Source of the DNA: Diplolepis rosae | Lineage: Eukaryota > Arthropoda > Insecta > Hymenoptera > Diplolepididae | Direction: 5' to 3' | Assembly (NCBI GenBank): GCA_030998225.1 | Contig: JAPYXD010000553.1 | Coordinates: 4,402,001-4,466,000 of the forward strand | Length of the DNA: 64,000 nucleotides | Shown: piece by piece, positions 12,482-22,212 of the stretch | Position numbering within the stretch: the stretch's first letter is position 1 | Layout of the letters: the number at the start of each line of letters is the position of its first letter | Notes under the pieces: model-generated | Told to the model about the DNA's origin: nothing | Databases searched by the model: none | The model's input: the letters and a program-made list of their open reading frames with translations, nothing else | Translations under genes and position numbers: made by a program

Positions 12482-12692
12482 TAGAGGTGTGCAAAAAGAT
12501 TCGATTCGATTTTCGATCCGATATTGGCCTCCGTCGAATGTCGAAAATCCGACATCCGAAGAAGGGTGCTTCGGATGTCGAATATTTAACATTCGACTAT
12601 GCGGCCGATCGAATCAAAAAATCCGATCCGAAAAATAAGGCGAATCGAATCGAATTTGCGACATTCGATCCGACAAAATGCACACGTCTAAT
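12482..12692 (+). repeat. Left satellite-type terminus of the hAT-like insertion
   Basis: Contains one satellite-like unit (TCCGACATCCGAAGAAGGGT, TCGGATGTCGAATATTTAAC, CGGCCGATCGAATC) between TAGAGGTGTGCA and TGCACACGTCTA. It could by itself be a complete MITE of about 210 bp of the same family, but the flanks (GTGCGAAC, ATCTAGAC) are not duplications of each other. Confidence 0.55.
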
Positions 12693-13309
12693 CTAGACTT
12701 CAATATGGCGGACTAACATTTTAAGAAATACTCATAAACCTTTAGATAATATTATATACTATTATATTAGTATATCATAATAATATATAACTATTAAATT
12801 ATAATAATCTATGATAATAACCCAAAGCCTAAAAAACTCGGCTAGTTCGAACTTTAAATTTCGTGTTTTGGACATCTTTTGTCGAATACAGTTTTTTTCA
12901 AACTGTGCATCTATTCAAGTATGTTCACACAGCATTGTTGTAATAAACTTCTATAATTTTTATTGTAAAATTACTACAGAGATTTTTATCAGTGTACTTA
13001 AACGCGTTTGAAATCTTTTCATATCTTTTGGTAAAGATTGTTTGGGAAAGAGGTTTCTAAACATGATCAGGTGTATTGTGAATTGTAGTTGTACTAGTAA
13101 TCACCAATAAAGAGTAGATTTCTTAGTTCAAATATAAATTGAAATTATATATGTGAAGCGTTCTCGTACAAACAGACCACCTAGGAAGTGAAGCTGATAA
13201 TATTCTAGCAACTACTCTCGGCTAAATGCTATTCCCAGCATTTTTATACACACTTAATATTATCTGCTTTACAATCTACGGATATAAATATGTAATGAAC
13301 GTTTATGTG

Positions 13310-13460
13310 TCGAATATTCGTCATCCGAAGTGCGCCCGTCGAATGTGGAATAATCGACATCCGGAGCATGTCTGATCGAATGACAGATTTTTAACTTTCG
13401 ACCGACGCAGTATGTAGTTTGCAATTTTCAATCAGACATTACACAATAAACATTGAATAG
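13310..13460 (-). repeat. Inverted partner of the inner satellite border
   Basis: Reads as the reverse complement of 18262-18380: a satellite-like part, then GTAGTTTGCAA, then CAGACATTACACAATA. It shows the terminal arms of the insertion at 12482-18836 once ran inward past the satellite. 12693-13309 between the two parts has no recognised gene and may be a further insertion. Confidence 0.5.
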
Positions 13461-14560
13461 TTGTATTTTAATTTTATATCGTCATATTTAAAGAATAAAA
13501 AAATATTAATTATTTCAATTTGACACATTAATGTTACATAATTGTAACTAATTTTTTAAAAATATATAATTATTCATTTAATTAAATGTAAAATAATTTG
13601 TGAATAAATTTTTCAAGTTATTATTAATAGTTTATCATATCGGAATCGTGAGTCGAAAGAATTCGTTTTTTTCATATGTGATTTATTCATATCATTTAAA
13701 GGAATGTACATTAAAATTGTTTGAAGAATCAGGCAACGTGATTTGTATTTGATAAAATAACTACAAAATCAAATTCTATACGCCTGAAAACTCGAGAAAA
13801 ATAATTATACGCATAGGGACTATACACACTTATATATATTTAACAATTTTAATATCTTTAACCAACTCATCAAAATTTATCCTATACCATGAATCTCTAT
13901 AACTGAAACAAGACATAACAATTTTAATTTTGGAAATTTGAATAAACTTTACACAATAAAACTCTGTACGATAAAAGAGTAAACCCTACTGAACATAATT
14001 TTATTAATAATTTTTTAAGCACAATGAAATTGTACACTAAATTATAGAAATTAAATTTTGTACATTTAAATAAACTCTATTAGAATCTACGAAAAAATAT
14101 TATGCACACGAAATAAGATATCGATTTAAAGTTTTGAGAACTTAAATGAAAGGCACTAAGAAATGTATATGATTAAAAAATAATTTTTTTCCAAATTTTT
14201 TTATGTAAGTTGTTATTAGAATTGTAAAAATTTAGAAGTAAAAAAAGTCCCTTCGTGACTCTTATTCAAGAGCCTAAAATTTCAACTCGATATCTTATCT
14301 CGATTTCTGAAAATAGTCGAAAAAAATGTTATATCTATACACTGCTGCTCAGCATTATTTACAAATTCCTGCAACATCCAGAAGTTCAGACAGATTGTTC
14401 ACGAGTAAACGAACAATCTCTGAAGAGAAAAGAGGTCTGCAGCCATCCTCTTATGTAAAAGAGTATATTCATTTGTATGAAAATCATGAGTTCTTAAAGC
14501 AATTATAATAAAGTTAAAAGTTTCTTTATAACATTACTCGTATTTATTTTATACCTATAC
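13461..14560. other. AT-rich interior of the hAT-like insertion
   Basis: No gene or repeat copy recognised. Confidence 0.5.
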
Positions 14561-14599
14561 ACTTCTATTATTAATAGACCAGCATACAAATTTCAAACT

Positions 14600-14735
14600 A
14601 TGGTAGTGTCACCCTCCATATTAATATAATAAAAGATGCTGGTTTACGATCAATGAGGGTCAAATATAAAGAAGAAAACTCTTTATATTGTCAAAATTGT
14701 TGCGACGTTTCGTTGGCTTTATTAAATTTAAAAAA
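14600..14735 (+). pseudogene. Penelope-like RT fragment
   Basis: Opposite-strand copy of the stretch at 17990-18090: TGCTGGTTTACGATCAATGA, then a frame beginning MRVKYKEENSLY and ending near CDVSLAL before a poly-A. It corresponds to the start of the preserved reverse-transcriptase part of Penelope-like element 1. Short, non-functional. Confidence 0.6.
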
Positions 14736-14950
14736 AAAAACACCAAATATTAAAATTTTCTGATCTTTCTAAATCATTTCAGTCGATTATGTCGATCATT
14801 AGAAGAGTGTATCACTGTATGTGATAACGGAACTCTACTATATCGGCCTTATCAACCTATGATTCAGAATTAATCTAATGTCTCGCAAGACTAGATGGAA
14901 TTTTTAATCATAATTATTACGAAATTTTCTGTGAAAAAAGAACGCTTCCA

Positions 14951-15018
14951 CTCCGCTGGGTATCGAGCCCAGGTCCTTTCGATTGCCGGTCGAATGCTCT
15001 GTCATCTGAGCTACGGAG
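14951..15018 (-). tRNA. tRNA-like SINE head 2a
   Basis: Minus strand: CTCCGTAGCTCAGATGACAG, CGACCGGCAATCGAAAGG, CTGGGCTCGATACCCAG, with CTCCG pairing with CGGAG. Box A and box B are preserved. The anticodon arm is abnormal, as in SINE heads. Confidence 0.6.
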
Positions 15019-15280
15019 GTTCCACAACTTTTTTCACAGAAACTTGTTAACGCCCAATCATGGCTACGGATAAACCGGGAACTATTTTCTGATCTTTCTA
15101 AATCATTTCATTCGATTATGTCGATCATTAGAAGAGTGTATCACTGTATGTGATAACGGAACTCTACTATATCGACCTTATCAACCTATGATTCAGAATT
15201 AATCTAACGTCTCGCAAGACTAGATGGAATTTTTAATCATAATTATTACGAAATTTTCTGTGAAAAAAGGAACGCTTCCA

Positions 15281-15348
15281 CTCCGCTGGGTATCGAGCCC
15301 AGGTCCTTTCGATTGCCGGTCAAATGCTCTGTCATCTGAGCTACGGAG
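15281..15348 (-). tRNA. tRNA-like SINE head 2b
   Basis: Second tandem copy of head 2a, differing in the anticodon-stem region (CAAATGCTC instead of CGAATGCTC on the plus strand). Confidence 0.6.
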
Positions 15349-15506
15349 GTTCCACAACTTTTCTCACAGAAACTTGTACAGTGATACACTCTTCTAATGA
15401 TCGACATAATCGACTGAAATGATTTAGAAAGATCAGAAAATAGTTCCCGGTTTATCCGTAGCCATGATTGGGCGTTAACAAGTTTCTGTGAGAAAAGTTG
15501 TGGAAC

Positions 15507-15574
15507 CTCCGTAGCTCAGATGACAGAGCATTCGACCGGCAATCGAAAGGACCTGACTCGATACCCAGCGGAGT
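15507..15574 (+). tRNA. tRNA-like SINE head 2c (inverted copy)
   Basis: Plus-strand copy with CTCCGTAGCTCAGATGACAG and a box B-like CTGACTCGATACCCAG that has one change from the other two (CTGACTCG for CTGGGCTCG), weakening it. Confidence 0.6.
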
Positions 15575-15908
15575 GGAAGCGTTCCTTTTTTCACAGAAAA
15601 TTTCGTAATAAAATATTAAAATTGTCACACACAAGAAAAATAAAAATAAAATTAACTTAATATCAAGAACATACACAAAATTATTAAATTTTACCTTTAT
15701 AAAAGAAGGTTAACTCATGATGAGTAATGTCGAGAATATAAAATTATAATAAAAGTCATGATTTTACTTGATAAAATGACGTGATGTCATGGAGTCGACG
15801 ACACTTTGTCTACTAAATTATTAGATTCAAGTAGTTAACTTTAAATATTGACAACTGTTATTGTAAACACAGAATTTGAAATGTAAACAGACATCAGCTG
15901 GAAAGCGA

Positions 15909-16451
15909 TCATGAATTTAATCTATTAAGTAATGAAAAATAAATTCTATTCAAAGTAAATATGTCTTCTTTTTTATTTATACTAAATTTATTGAATTTTA
16001 TATGGATCATCTCTGATGTTAATCTTTTCCGATAGTCGGAGACATAATCAACAATCCTGGTATTTTCCCAATCAAATTCATGGTTGAATTCCAATTGATG
16101 TTCACAGACTACGGATTCACTGTTTTTTTTATTTTTGTGTTCATTAATACGAACTCTTAATGCTCTCTTAGATTCACCAATATAAGTCGCAGTGCAATTT
16201 TTACAATTAAATTTGTATACAATATTAGTTTGTTCCCATTTGTTTGTGGAGTCTTTACCTAATTTTATTATTGATTTCAAAGTTTTGTTGACGACTGGAA
16301 TAGTTGAAATATTGTATTTTTTAAAAATATTAGACAATTTAGTGAAGTTTGTTACGTTGTATGGCAAACATACCTTTGGTTGATGTCTGTATAAGTTTGA
16401 ACGGTTTTTTTTATTTGGAGAATTTGGAGAGCTGTATTTAATTTTATTCAT
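15909..16451 (-). pseudogene. Penelope-like element 1: GIY-YIG endonuclease part
   Basis: C-terminal part of a Penelope-like retroelement polyprotein. Reading the minus strand, the 180-codon frame (ATG at the start, but the true start is far upstream) has the cysteine pair and GIY-YIG core VYKFNCKNCTATYIGESKRA, then LRVRINEHK, the arrangement found in Penelope endonucleases, and ends at LLNRLNS. The upstream RT part lies at 17640-18060, separated by an inserted DNA transposon (16463-17630). Confidence 0.85.
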
Positions 16452-16462
16452 ACGGATTTTTA

Positions 16463-17630
16463 TACACGGAAAAAAATGAAATGTCTGCTACTGCTAACTG
16501 CAGTTAGCTGTCGACTAGTTAATTGTGATTGATAAAAAGTTTGCTGAGAGAGTTAAACAATGTTAAAATACAGTTAAAAAATGTTAGCTGTAATCGAAGT
16601 TGAAAATTTACATTGGACTCCTTAGCGTATTAAGAGTTGTAGCTAATCATTTGGTTGTTGCTGCTAAAACAGTTTACTCTCCTAGAAAATCTCAAAATTC
16701 GTACTCGTAGCTTTTAAAATTTTGCGCTGATATGTAAGAAGTTAGCAGCGGTTGCTAACGGCTGCTTAGACATCCCGCGTTTTCTGTGCTGCTCATGCGC
16801 ACAAAGCGCGACTAGTCAGATATTGTGCTGTAAATGGTAAATTGTACACCTGTTGCGTTGTTTTAAATTTAATTTATAAATAATTCGACGATTCGCGTTA
16901 ATTTATAATGCAAATGACTGATTTGTAACTGATCTCTGAAGATTGTATTGTAGGTTTTGTAATAGGTTCTTTATTGTGCTATTTATTATCTTCTTACTGA
17001 GGTTATCTTAATTCTAAGTGTTGTATACTTGTACAATTTTTGAAAACATTATATTAGACTGGCAAGTAAGTCGCTACTGTTCCCGGTAATGTTTTTACTT
17101 GTAGCTATAAGTTTGGTTATCAAAGCAGCTCACGTTTTATTCTTATTCTTGAAAAATTATGCTGTGATTAAGGTTAGAACTGAATCAATTTTTTTTCGTT
17201 TTTAATTTTGCAGGTTACGATATGTCGTAAGAAATTAGTTGTTTTGATATAACTTGCCAGCAGACTTTTGTGAGTATAGAAGGGTTACGAGATCATTTTT
17301 TTCTTAAGCACCCAGGTGTAACTGTATTTAAATGTAGGTTTGGAAGTTCAAAATCAATGATTTTCAGTGCTACCTCTATTTGCAGCAATTGCTAATAAAA
17401 TTAACTAGTACTTCAAACGCTGTTAGAACAGGAAGATACCACGACCGATAGGCTACTGCTCACAATTGTTGTTACCAGTGCTAACGTAAATTAGCTGGCA
17501 TCGCTAAAGTACTGTAGCGAATAGACGTTAGTATTAGCAGCTAAGACATTCGCTGTCGGTATATCAAGTAACTTTCTTAGCTGTGGTAGCGAATATTTAG
17601 CTAATGCAGCTAATTATTTTTTTCCGTGTA
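16463..17630. mobile_element. DNA transposon with TACACGGAAAAAAAT ends inserted in Penelope-like element 1
   Basis: 1168 bp. Ends are perfect inverted repeats TACACGGAAAAAAAT / ATTTTTTTCCGTGTA. TTTTTA flanks both sides (16457-16462, 17631-17636), a 6-bp target duplication. Both subterminal regions are crowded with TTAGCWG / CWGCTAA motifs (for example CTGCTACTGCTAACTGC, TTAGCAGCTAAGAC), likely transposase-binding repeats. It retains one exon with a zinc finger (17222-17366) but no catalytic domain, so it is an internally deleted copy. The superfamily is not determined. Confidence 0.75.
17222..17366 (+). pseudogene. C2H2 zinc-finger exon of the inserted transposon
   Basis: Follows a good acceptor (TTTTTAATTTTGCAG, 17199-17213). 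From ATG at 17222 the frame reads MS, a premature TAA, then EISCFDITCQQTFVSIEG and LRDHFFLKHPG. C-x4-C and H-x4-H are spaced as in a C2H2 finger. This is probably the DNA-binding N-terminus of the element's own protein. The stop at codon 3 disables it unless translation starts downstream. Confidence 0.5.
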
Positions 17631-17639
17631 TTTTTATCG

Positions 17640-18060
17640 ATGAAGCTATTTGGATAATCGTTGTTTAATAATATTTGTTTAACAATCTTCAAATTGGCGT
17701 TATGAAACGTTTTGTGAGATAAAGATATCGCTCGATCAACTAAGTTATAAACAATATTTTTTTTCTCTGACAAATTGGATGATTGGAAAAGTAATTAATT
17801 GTTCTATTTGATGAGGTAGGTTTTTGAAACCAATTAGAAATAATTTTATTATCTTTTATAATTAATGACACGTCCAGAAAGTTAATTTGATTATTTTGTT
17901 GAACTTCAAAGGTGAATTGTAAGTTCTTATCTTGTGAATTAAAAATGTTTAAAACCAAGTCAATAAATTTTTTTGTTGGCAAACCCATAGCCAACGAAAC
18001 GTCGCAACAATTTTGCCAATATAAAGAGTTTTCTTCTTTATATTTGACCCTCATTGATCG
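17640..18060 (-). pseudogene. Penelope-like element 1: reverse-transcriptase C-terminal part
   Basis: Minus strand: the frame from 18054 reads GLPTKKFIDLVLNIF, INFLDVSLIIKDNKI, WFQKPTSSNRTINYF, the thumb region typical of Penelope RTs (FLDV...KPT...). After a run of A in CQRKK a frameshift follows, then NIVYNLVDRAISLSHKTFHN and NNDYPNSFIDKN, which leads across the insertion to the endonuclease part. The catalytic YxDD region is missing, so the element is 5'-truncated. Confidence 0.75.
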
Positions 18061-18261
18061 TAAACCAGCATCTTTTATTAAATTTCAAACTATGTTGCAC
18101 ACACTTTCTCAAATAATCAGTCTCAAAGAAAGTAGAATTTAAAAACAGTATCATTAAAGAAAAATCCGACTTAAGCAGAAAGAAAACAATCTGACTTGTG
18201 CATAAGACTAAAAATAATAAATTCTTTCGACTTTGGCGATATAAATTAGAAATACAATTAT

Positions 18262-18836
18262 TCAATGTATGTATATTGTGTGATGTCTGGTTAAAAGTTG
18301 CAAACTACATCCTGCGCTCATCGAATGTTCAATATCCGAATTGAGGCGCTTCGGATGTCGAATATTTGACATTCGACGGACGGCCGATCGAATCGAAAAA
18401 ATCCGATCCGAAGAAGGGTGCTTCAGATGTCGAATATTCGACATTCGACTATACGGCCGATTGAATCGAAAAAATCCGACCCGAAGAAGGGTGCTTCGGA
18501 TGTCGAATATTCGACATTCGACGAGCGGCTGATCGAATGTCGAATATTCGACATTCGACGGACGGCCAATCGAATGTCGAATATTCGACACTCGACTATG
18601 CGGCCGATCGAATCGAAAAAATCCGATCCGAAGAAGGGTTCTTCGGATGTCGAATATTCGACATTCGACTGTGCGGCCGATCGAATCGAAAAAATCCGAT
18701 CCGAAGAAGGGTGCTTCGAATGTCGAATATTCGAAATTCGACTATGCGGCCGATCGAATCGAAAAAATCCGATCCGAGAAATAAGGCGAATGAAATCGAA
18801 TTTGCGACATTCGATCCGACAGAATGCACAGGTCTA
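18262..18836 (+). repeat. 73-bp satellite array forming the right end of the hAT-like insertion
   Basis: Units start CGGCCGATCGAATCGAAAAA at 18381, 18454, 18526, 18563, 18601, 18674 and 18747: spacing 73, 72, 37, 38, 73, 73. The two short steps are half units. Each full unit contains the self-complementary core TGTCGAATATTCGACA. The final unit runs into TGCACAGGTCTA. Open frames across it (MSNIRHS repeats) are by-products of the repeat and not genes. Confidence 0.8.
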
Positions 18837-19146
18837 GTGCGAACGTGGCGCGAAGTAGACGACATATTTGATATGACTAAACAAATAATTTGAGAAATTA
18901 CCCTCCTTTTTTAGATATTTTAAATAACCTTCGCCTAAAATGAATATCTAAAAGATTTTTTTCGAATTGTAGAATAATTTAAACACTTAAAAAAAAAATT
19001 TCAGTAAAATGTATAGTTCAATAAATGTTAAAAGCTTCGAAACAAAATATAGATTAATATATTTCTTAGTATTATAAATAAACTATTTCAAATAAAAAAT
19101 AATGCATGAAATACTTTAAATTACAAAGTTATAAATATAAAGAACA

Positions 19147-19672
19147 TAAATTGTATTTAAATTTTCACACAAAATTACACAATAAGTTTTTTTTATAGAA
19201 AGCAACATGGAAAAACATTAAATTCGAATAAAATATTTTTTTAAGTTTTTGAAATATGTAACATTTTTTATGAAGTGTCGTTTTCGAATCCCAAGTGCGA
19301 ATAAAAGGTTTTATTTTTTTAAAAGAAATCATCATCATCATAATATCACTAATATATTGACAAAATATAATAAAATATATATTACAAAATTTGTTTCGAA
19401 GCACTTTATTCGAACGAAATATTCTTCAACTTTACTTTACAGCAGAAATATCTCATGATGTAATTTCGTATCCAAATTTAGGCATGATTTCTTTTCAAAC
19501 AATGAAACCTTTTATTCGCACTTGGGATTCGAAAACGACACTTGGTAAAAAATGTTACATATTTCAAAAACTTTAAAAAATATTTTATTCGAATTTAATG
19601 TTTTCCCATGTTGCTTTCTATTAAAAAAAAACTTATTGTGTAATTTTGTGTAAAAATTTAAATACAATTTGT
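19147..19672. mobile_element. Foldback/MITE with about 170-bp inverted arms
   Basis: 19147-19318 and 19507-19672 are inverted repeats (TTGTATTTAAATTTTCACAC at the left end; blocks AGCAACATGGAAAA, GAAGTGTCGTTTTCGAATCC, GCGAATAAAAGG). The centre is AT-rich with (ATC)n. No coding. Confidence 0.6.
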
Positions 19673-19872
19673 GTCCAAATGGGCGAAAAAAGTCGCATTG
19701 CATGCTTGCGCGTAGAGCGACATGCAGCGTTCTTTCTTCTTCTTGTTTGTGGCGAAATGTTCATACCGCCCGTTTCAACGGGTAAAATGTTCATATCGCC
19801 CGACACTTGACTGCCCGCGGCTAACTACGCGCTCGCACGCAATGAGACTTTTTCCACCAATTTGGACACAAA
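19668..19872. mobile_element. GTGTCC-family MITE, short form
   Basis: Inverted ends TTTGTGTCCAAATGGGCG / CCAATTTGGACACAAA with further inverted similarity inward (GCATTGCATGC...GCACGCAATG). It has two copies of the minisatellite unit GCGAAATGTTCATACCGCCC. It belongs to the same family as 20280-20517 and 46548-46785 but lacks the adjoining GTGTACC module. Confidence 0.7.
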
Positions 19873-20148
19873 CTATTAAATAAGTATAAGAGAAGGTGGC
19901 CTTTCTGGTATTTTGTATTTTAGGATGTGTAGTAGGAAAATATAAATTCATTTCAAATTCCTTTGAAATAAAAATTTATTGATTTCCATTTAAGTCAACG
20001 TTTCGACTGATGCCTCAGTCATTTTCAAGACTAAAAAATAATTAAATGGATCATATATACATTTGAAAAGAAACGATACAAAAAGTCCAAAGGTTATGGT
20101 AGAAAAACATTAGATATTTTGTTACCTTATATAAATTCGTTGTATGGA

Positions 20149-20517
20149 ATAGTAGATTGTGTACCAAGGGCGACATGGTGGCGATTGTGACGAGTGCGAA
20201 GTGTATCCGCCCGAGCGTAGCGAGGGCGTTATTCGCACGAGTCACATCGCTACCATGTCGCTCGAGGTACACACGACGTTTTGTGTCCAAATTGGTGGAA
20301 AAAGTCGCGTTGCGTGCGAGTGCGTAGTTAGCCGCGGGCAGTCAAGTTTCGTGCGGTATGAACATTTTGCCCGTTGAAGCGGGCGGTATGAACATTATCG
20401 CCTTTTGAAACGGGCGGTATGAACATTTCGCCCGATTTTGACGCCGAGGCACAATTGACTGCATGCCGCTCTACGCACAAGCATGCAATGCGACTTTTTC
20501 CGCCCGTTTGGACACAA
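20149..20517. mobile_element. Composite MITE (GTGTACC module + GTGTCC module)
   Basis: Two adjoining palindromic modules: GTGTACCAAGGGCGACATGG...GCTCGAGGTACAC (20160-20276) and TTTGTGTCC-ended (20280-20517). Three copies of GGGCGGTATGAACATT separate the halves of the second. The undisturbed arm of Penelope-like element 2 near 22660 shows the empty site, so the composite moved as one unit. A reverse copy is at 46548-46900. Confidence 0.75.
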
Positions 20518-20940
20518 ATAAATTTAAAGCTGAGATTCACATATTAAAAACATTCTGTTCCATTAAAAATTCGTTGAGATAAAAGCATTGGTTGTGTTTA
20601 ATAAAAATTAATAATTTATGGCATTGTATATTCATTAAAATATTGTTGTGACTCCATTCGATTTACTCAAAAGATACAAAGCTCCAATAGATTGAGTATG
20701 GTATTTGTCAGTTGATATTTATCATTTCAAAATTTGTCAACTTCACATTAAAGAGGTTATGATTAGTTCAAGTGGTTTAAATTCTAAAAAAATTAGCAAT
20801 ATTATTCAGTATAAGAGATCGAAATTTAAATATTATGATAAAAATGTAAATTTAACATAAAAAATTCAATAAAATAGATATATTGTAATATTAAACTTAC
20901 TCATGTTAGTTTTGTAACGGGGGAATAAAATTTTTTTTTT

Positions 20941-21429
20941 TTGAAAAAAGTTATTACTCTACCATTTACAAATAATTTTCAAGAACAATTTTACAGAATC
21001 TTTCAAGATTCAAATTTAAAAATTATTTTTACTTATGACAATAATATTCAGAAAAAAATGTTAACATCTGCTAAAACACCAACACCAAAAAAGTTTAAAT
21101 ATAATTTAGTTTATGAAATTAAATGCATACAATGCAATAGTATTTACATTGGACAAACTTATAGATTTTTACATACCAGAATGTTGGAACATGCAAGATC
21201 GATTAAAAACTATAACACTAATAGTACAGCTTTAGCACAACATGCACATAAATTTAAACACAATTTTGATTTTAAAGAAGTTAAAATTTTAGAATATGAA
21301 CAAAATTAAAAAAAAAGACTTTGCCTTGAAATGATTCATATCCAAAAAAATATTGACTCCATTAATTTCAGAACAGATATTGAAAATCTAAGTGATATTT
21401 ATTTTAATATCATACAAATTTCTGAATAA
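20941..21429 (+). pseudogene. Penelope-like element 2: GIY-YIG endonuclease
   Basis: The frame reads LVYEIKCIQCNSIYIGQTY, RFLHTRMLEHARSI, FKHNFDFKEVKILEYEQN, then a single TAA (21307-21309), and continues in frame through LCLEMIHIQKNI to the stop at 21427-21429. The cysteine pair plus YIG core identify the Penelope endonuclease. It is a different family from element 1 (15909-16451). RT is absent; the frame begins at TTG after a T run, so the 5' part is lost. Confidence 0.82.
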
Positions 21430-21536
21430 CCTATTGATATATAATTTTAAATTTTAAATATTTTCCCGCCTTACAGTTTTAAAATCGATCTTAACCTAAC
21501 ATCTAAGTTTTATTCCTATCTAGTCACCATGGATAC

Positions 21537-22212
21537 CAGGCCCTGTTAACTCTAATGGGGGAATATGAAGAATTATGATTATTATTTTAGGCGTAGTACA
21601 AGTTGCGGCCAACTGTTGGCGCTACGTGTCGGCCCCGCTGCACCCCACCCCGCTCGTCTAAGTCTGCGTCTGTCCTCGCATATCCTCGTTTGGTCCTCGT
21701 TGCACTGCGTTGCACAAACGTCAACAAACGTTATGGTTAGAGGCAGTGTTAAACCCACTTGTGAAGAATCTAACCTACAAAGAAATTTACAAGAGCGGGT
21801 ATCGACTGTGCTATTTGCATTTTCGCGAGCAGGATTATTTATATGGTCCGCGAAATGTGTTCAAGAAAAAAATAGTGCCTTCAGTGTTGTTGCCTAAAAA
21901 AGATGGGAATGGTCTTACATTGTCTGATAATTTAAAAAATTGACTATAATGATCAGTAAAATGGATAAAGTAAGTGAAAAAATGTATAAAAATATCAGAA
22001 AATTTATTTCTTAAACTTTCTGTATTTTTATACGTGTTTTCCACTTAGTTTATCCATTTTACTGATCATTATAGTCAATTTTAAAACTTCTAACACATAT
22101 ACAATGCATATATAACATACATACGCCACACATTGATACTTTTAGTTCAAGTTGCGGCCAACTGTTGGCGCTGTGCTTCTTCATATTTCTACCATTGAGT
22201 TGACAGGGCCTG
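21537..22212. mobile_element. P-like non-autonomous element with 8-bp target duplication
   Basis: Ends CAGGCCCTGTTAACTC / GAGTTGACAGGGCCTG are inverted repeats (with an ATATGAAG extension). ATGGATAC stands on both sides (21529-21536, 22213-22220), an exact 8-bp duplication as made by P and hAT elements. It contains a THAP-like exon and two further structures: a direct repeat CAAGTTGCGGCCAACTGTTG (about 21600 and 22149), and an inverted repeat GACTATAATGATCAGTAAAA (21944/22077). 676 bp; no catalytic domain. Confidence 0.78.
21710..21943 (+). pseudogene. THAP-domain C-terminal fragment
   Basis: The frame reads QTLWLEAVL (the conserved THAP tryptophan position), RLCYLHFREQDYLYG (CxxH of the C2CH finger) and FKKKIVPSVLLPKK (matching the conserved valine-proline end of THAP). 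The first cysteine pair is absent and the frame ends at DNLKN. This is the DNA-binding part of a P-type transposase, cut off before the catalytic region. It supports assigning the carrier element to P. Confidence 0.6.

Larger units (their letters stand above)
14761..15615. repeat. SINE cluster: two tandem units and one inverted unit
   Basis: A unit of 329 bp starting TGATCTTTCTAAATCATTTC at 14761 is repeated from 15090 to about 15375, and an inverted copy follows at 15377-15615. Each contains a tRNA-like head (minus at 14951-15018 and 15281-15348, plus at 15507-15574). The tail-to-tail arrangement makes a perfect-looking hairpin in any transcript across it. It lies inside the insertion at 12482-18836. 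Confidence 0.75.
12482..18836. mobile_element. hAT-like insertion with satellite-built ends and 8-bp target duplication
   Basis: GTGCGAAC occurs at 12474-12481 and 18837-18844, immediately outside ends that are inverted repeats of each other (TAGAGGTGTGCA left; TGCACAGGTCTA right). The undisturbed right arm of the surrounding palindrome (about 23710-23725) has a single copy (GTGCAAAC, one mismatch), which is the empty site. 8-bp duplications and TAGRGNTGTGCA ends are typical of hAT elements. Both ends are made of the 73-bp unit described separately. No transposase remains; the interior holds SINEs and a Penelope-like element. A short element may also end at 12691 (TGCACACGTCTA), so recombination between two copies is an alternative origin. 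Confidence 0.65.

Noticed and set aside
18381..18836. CRISPR-like array of regularly spaced repeats
   Set aside because: The whole 73-bp unit is repeated with no unique spacers, and the sequence is eukaryotic.
18341..18893. Open frames encoding MSNIRHST-type repeats
   Set aside because: They are translations of the 73-bp satellite in several frames and both strands; the open state follows from the repeat unit.
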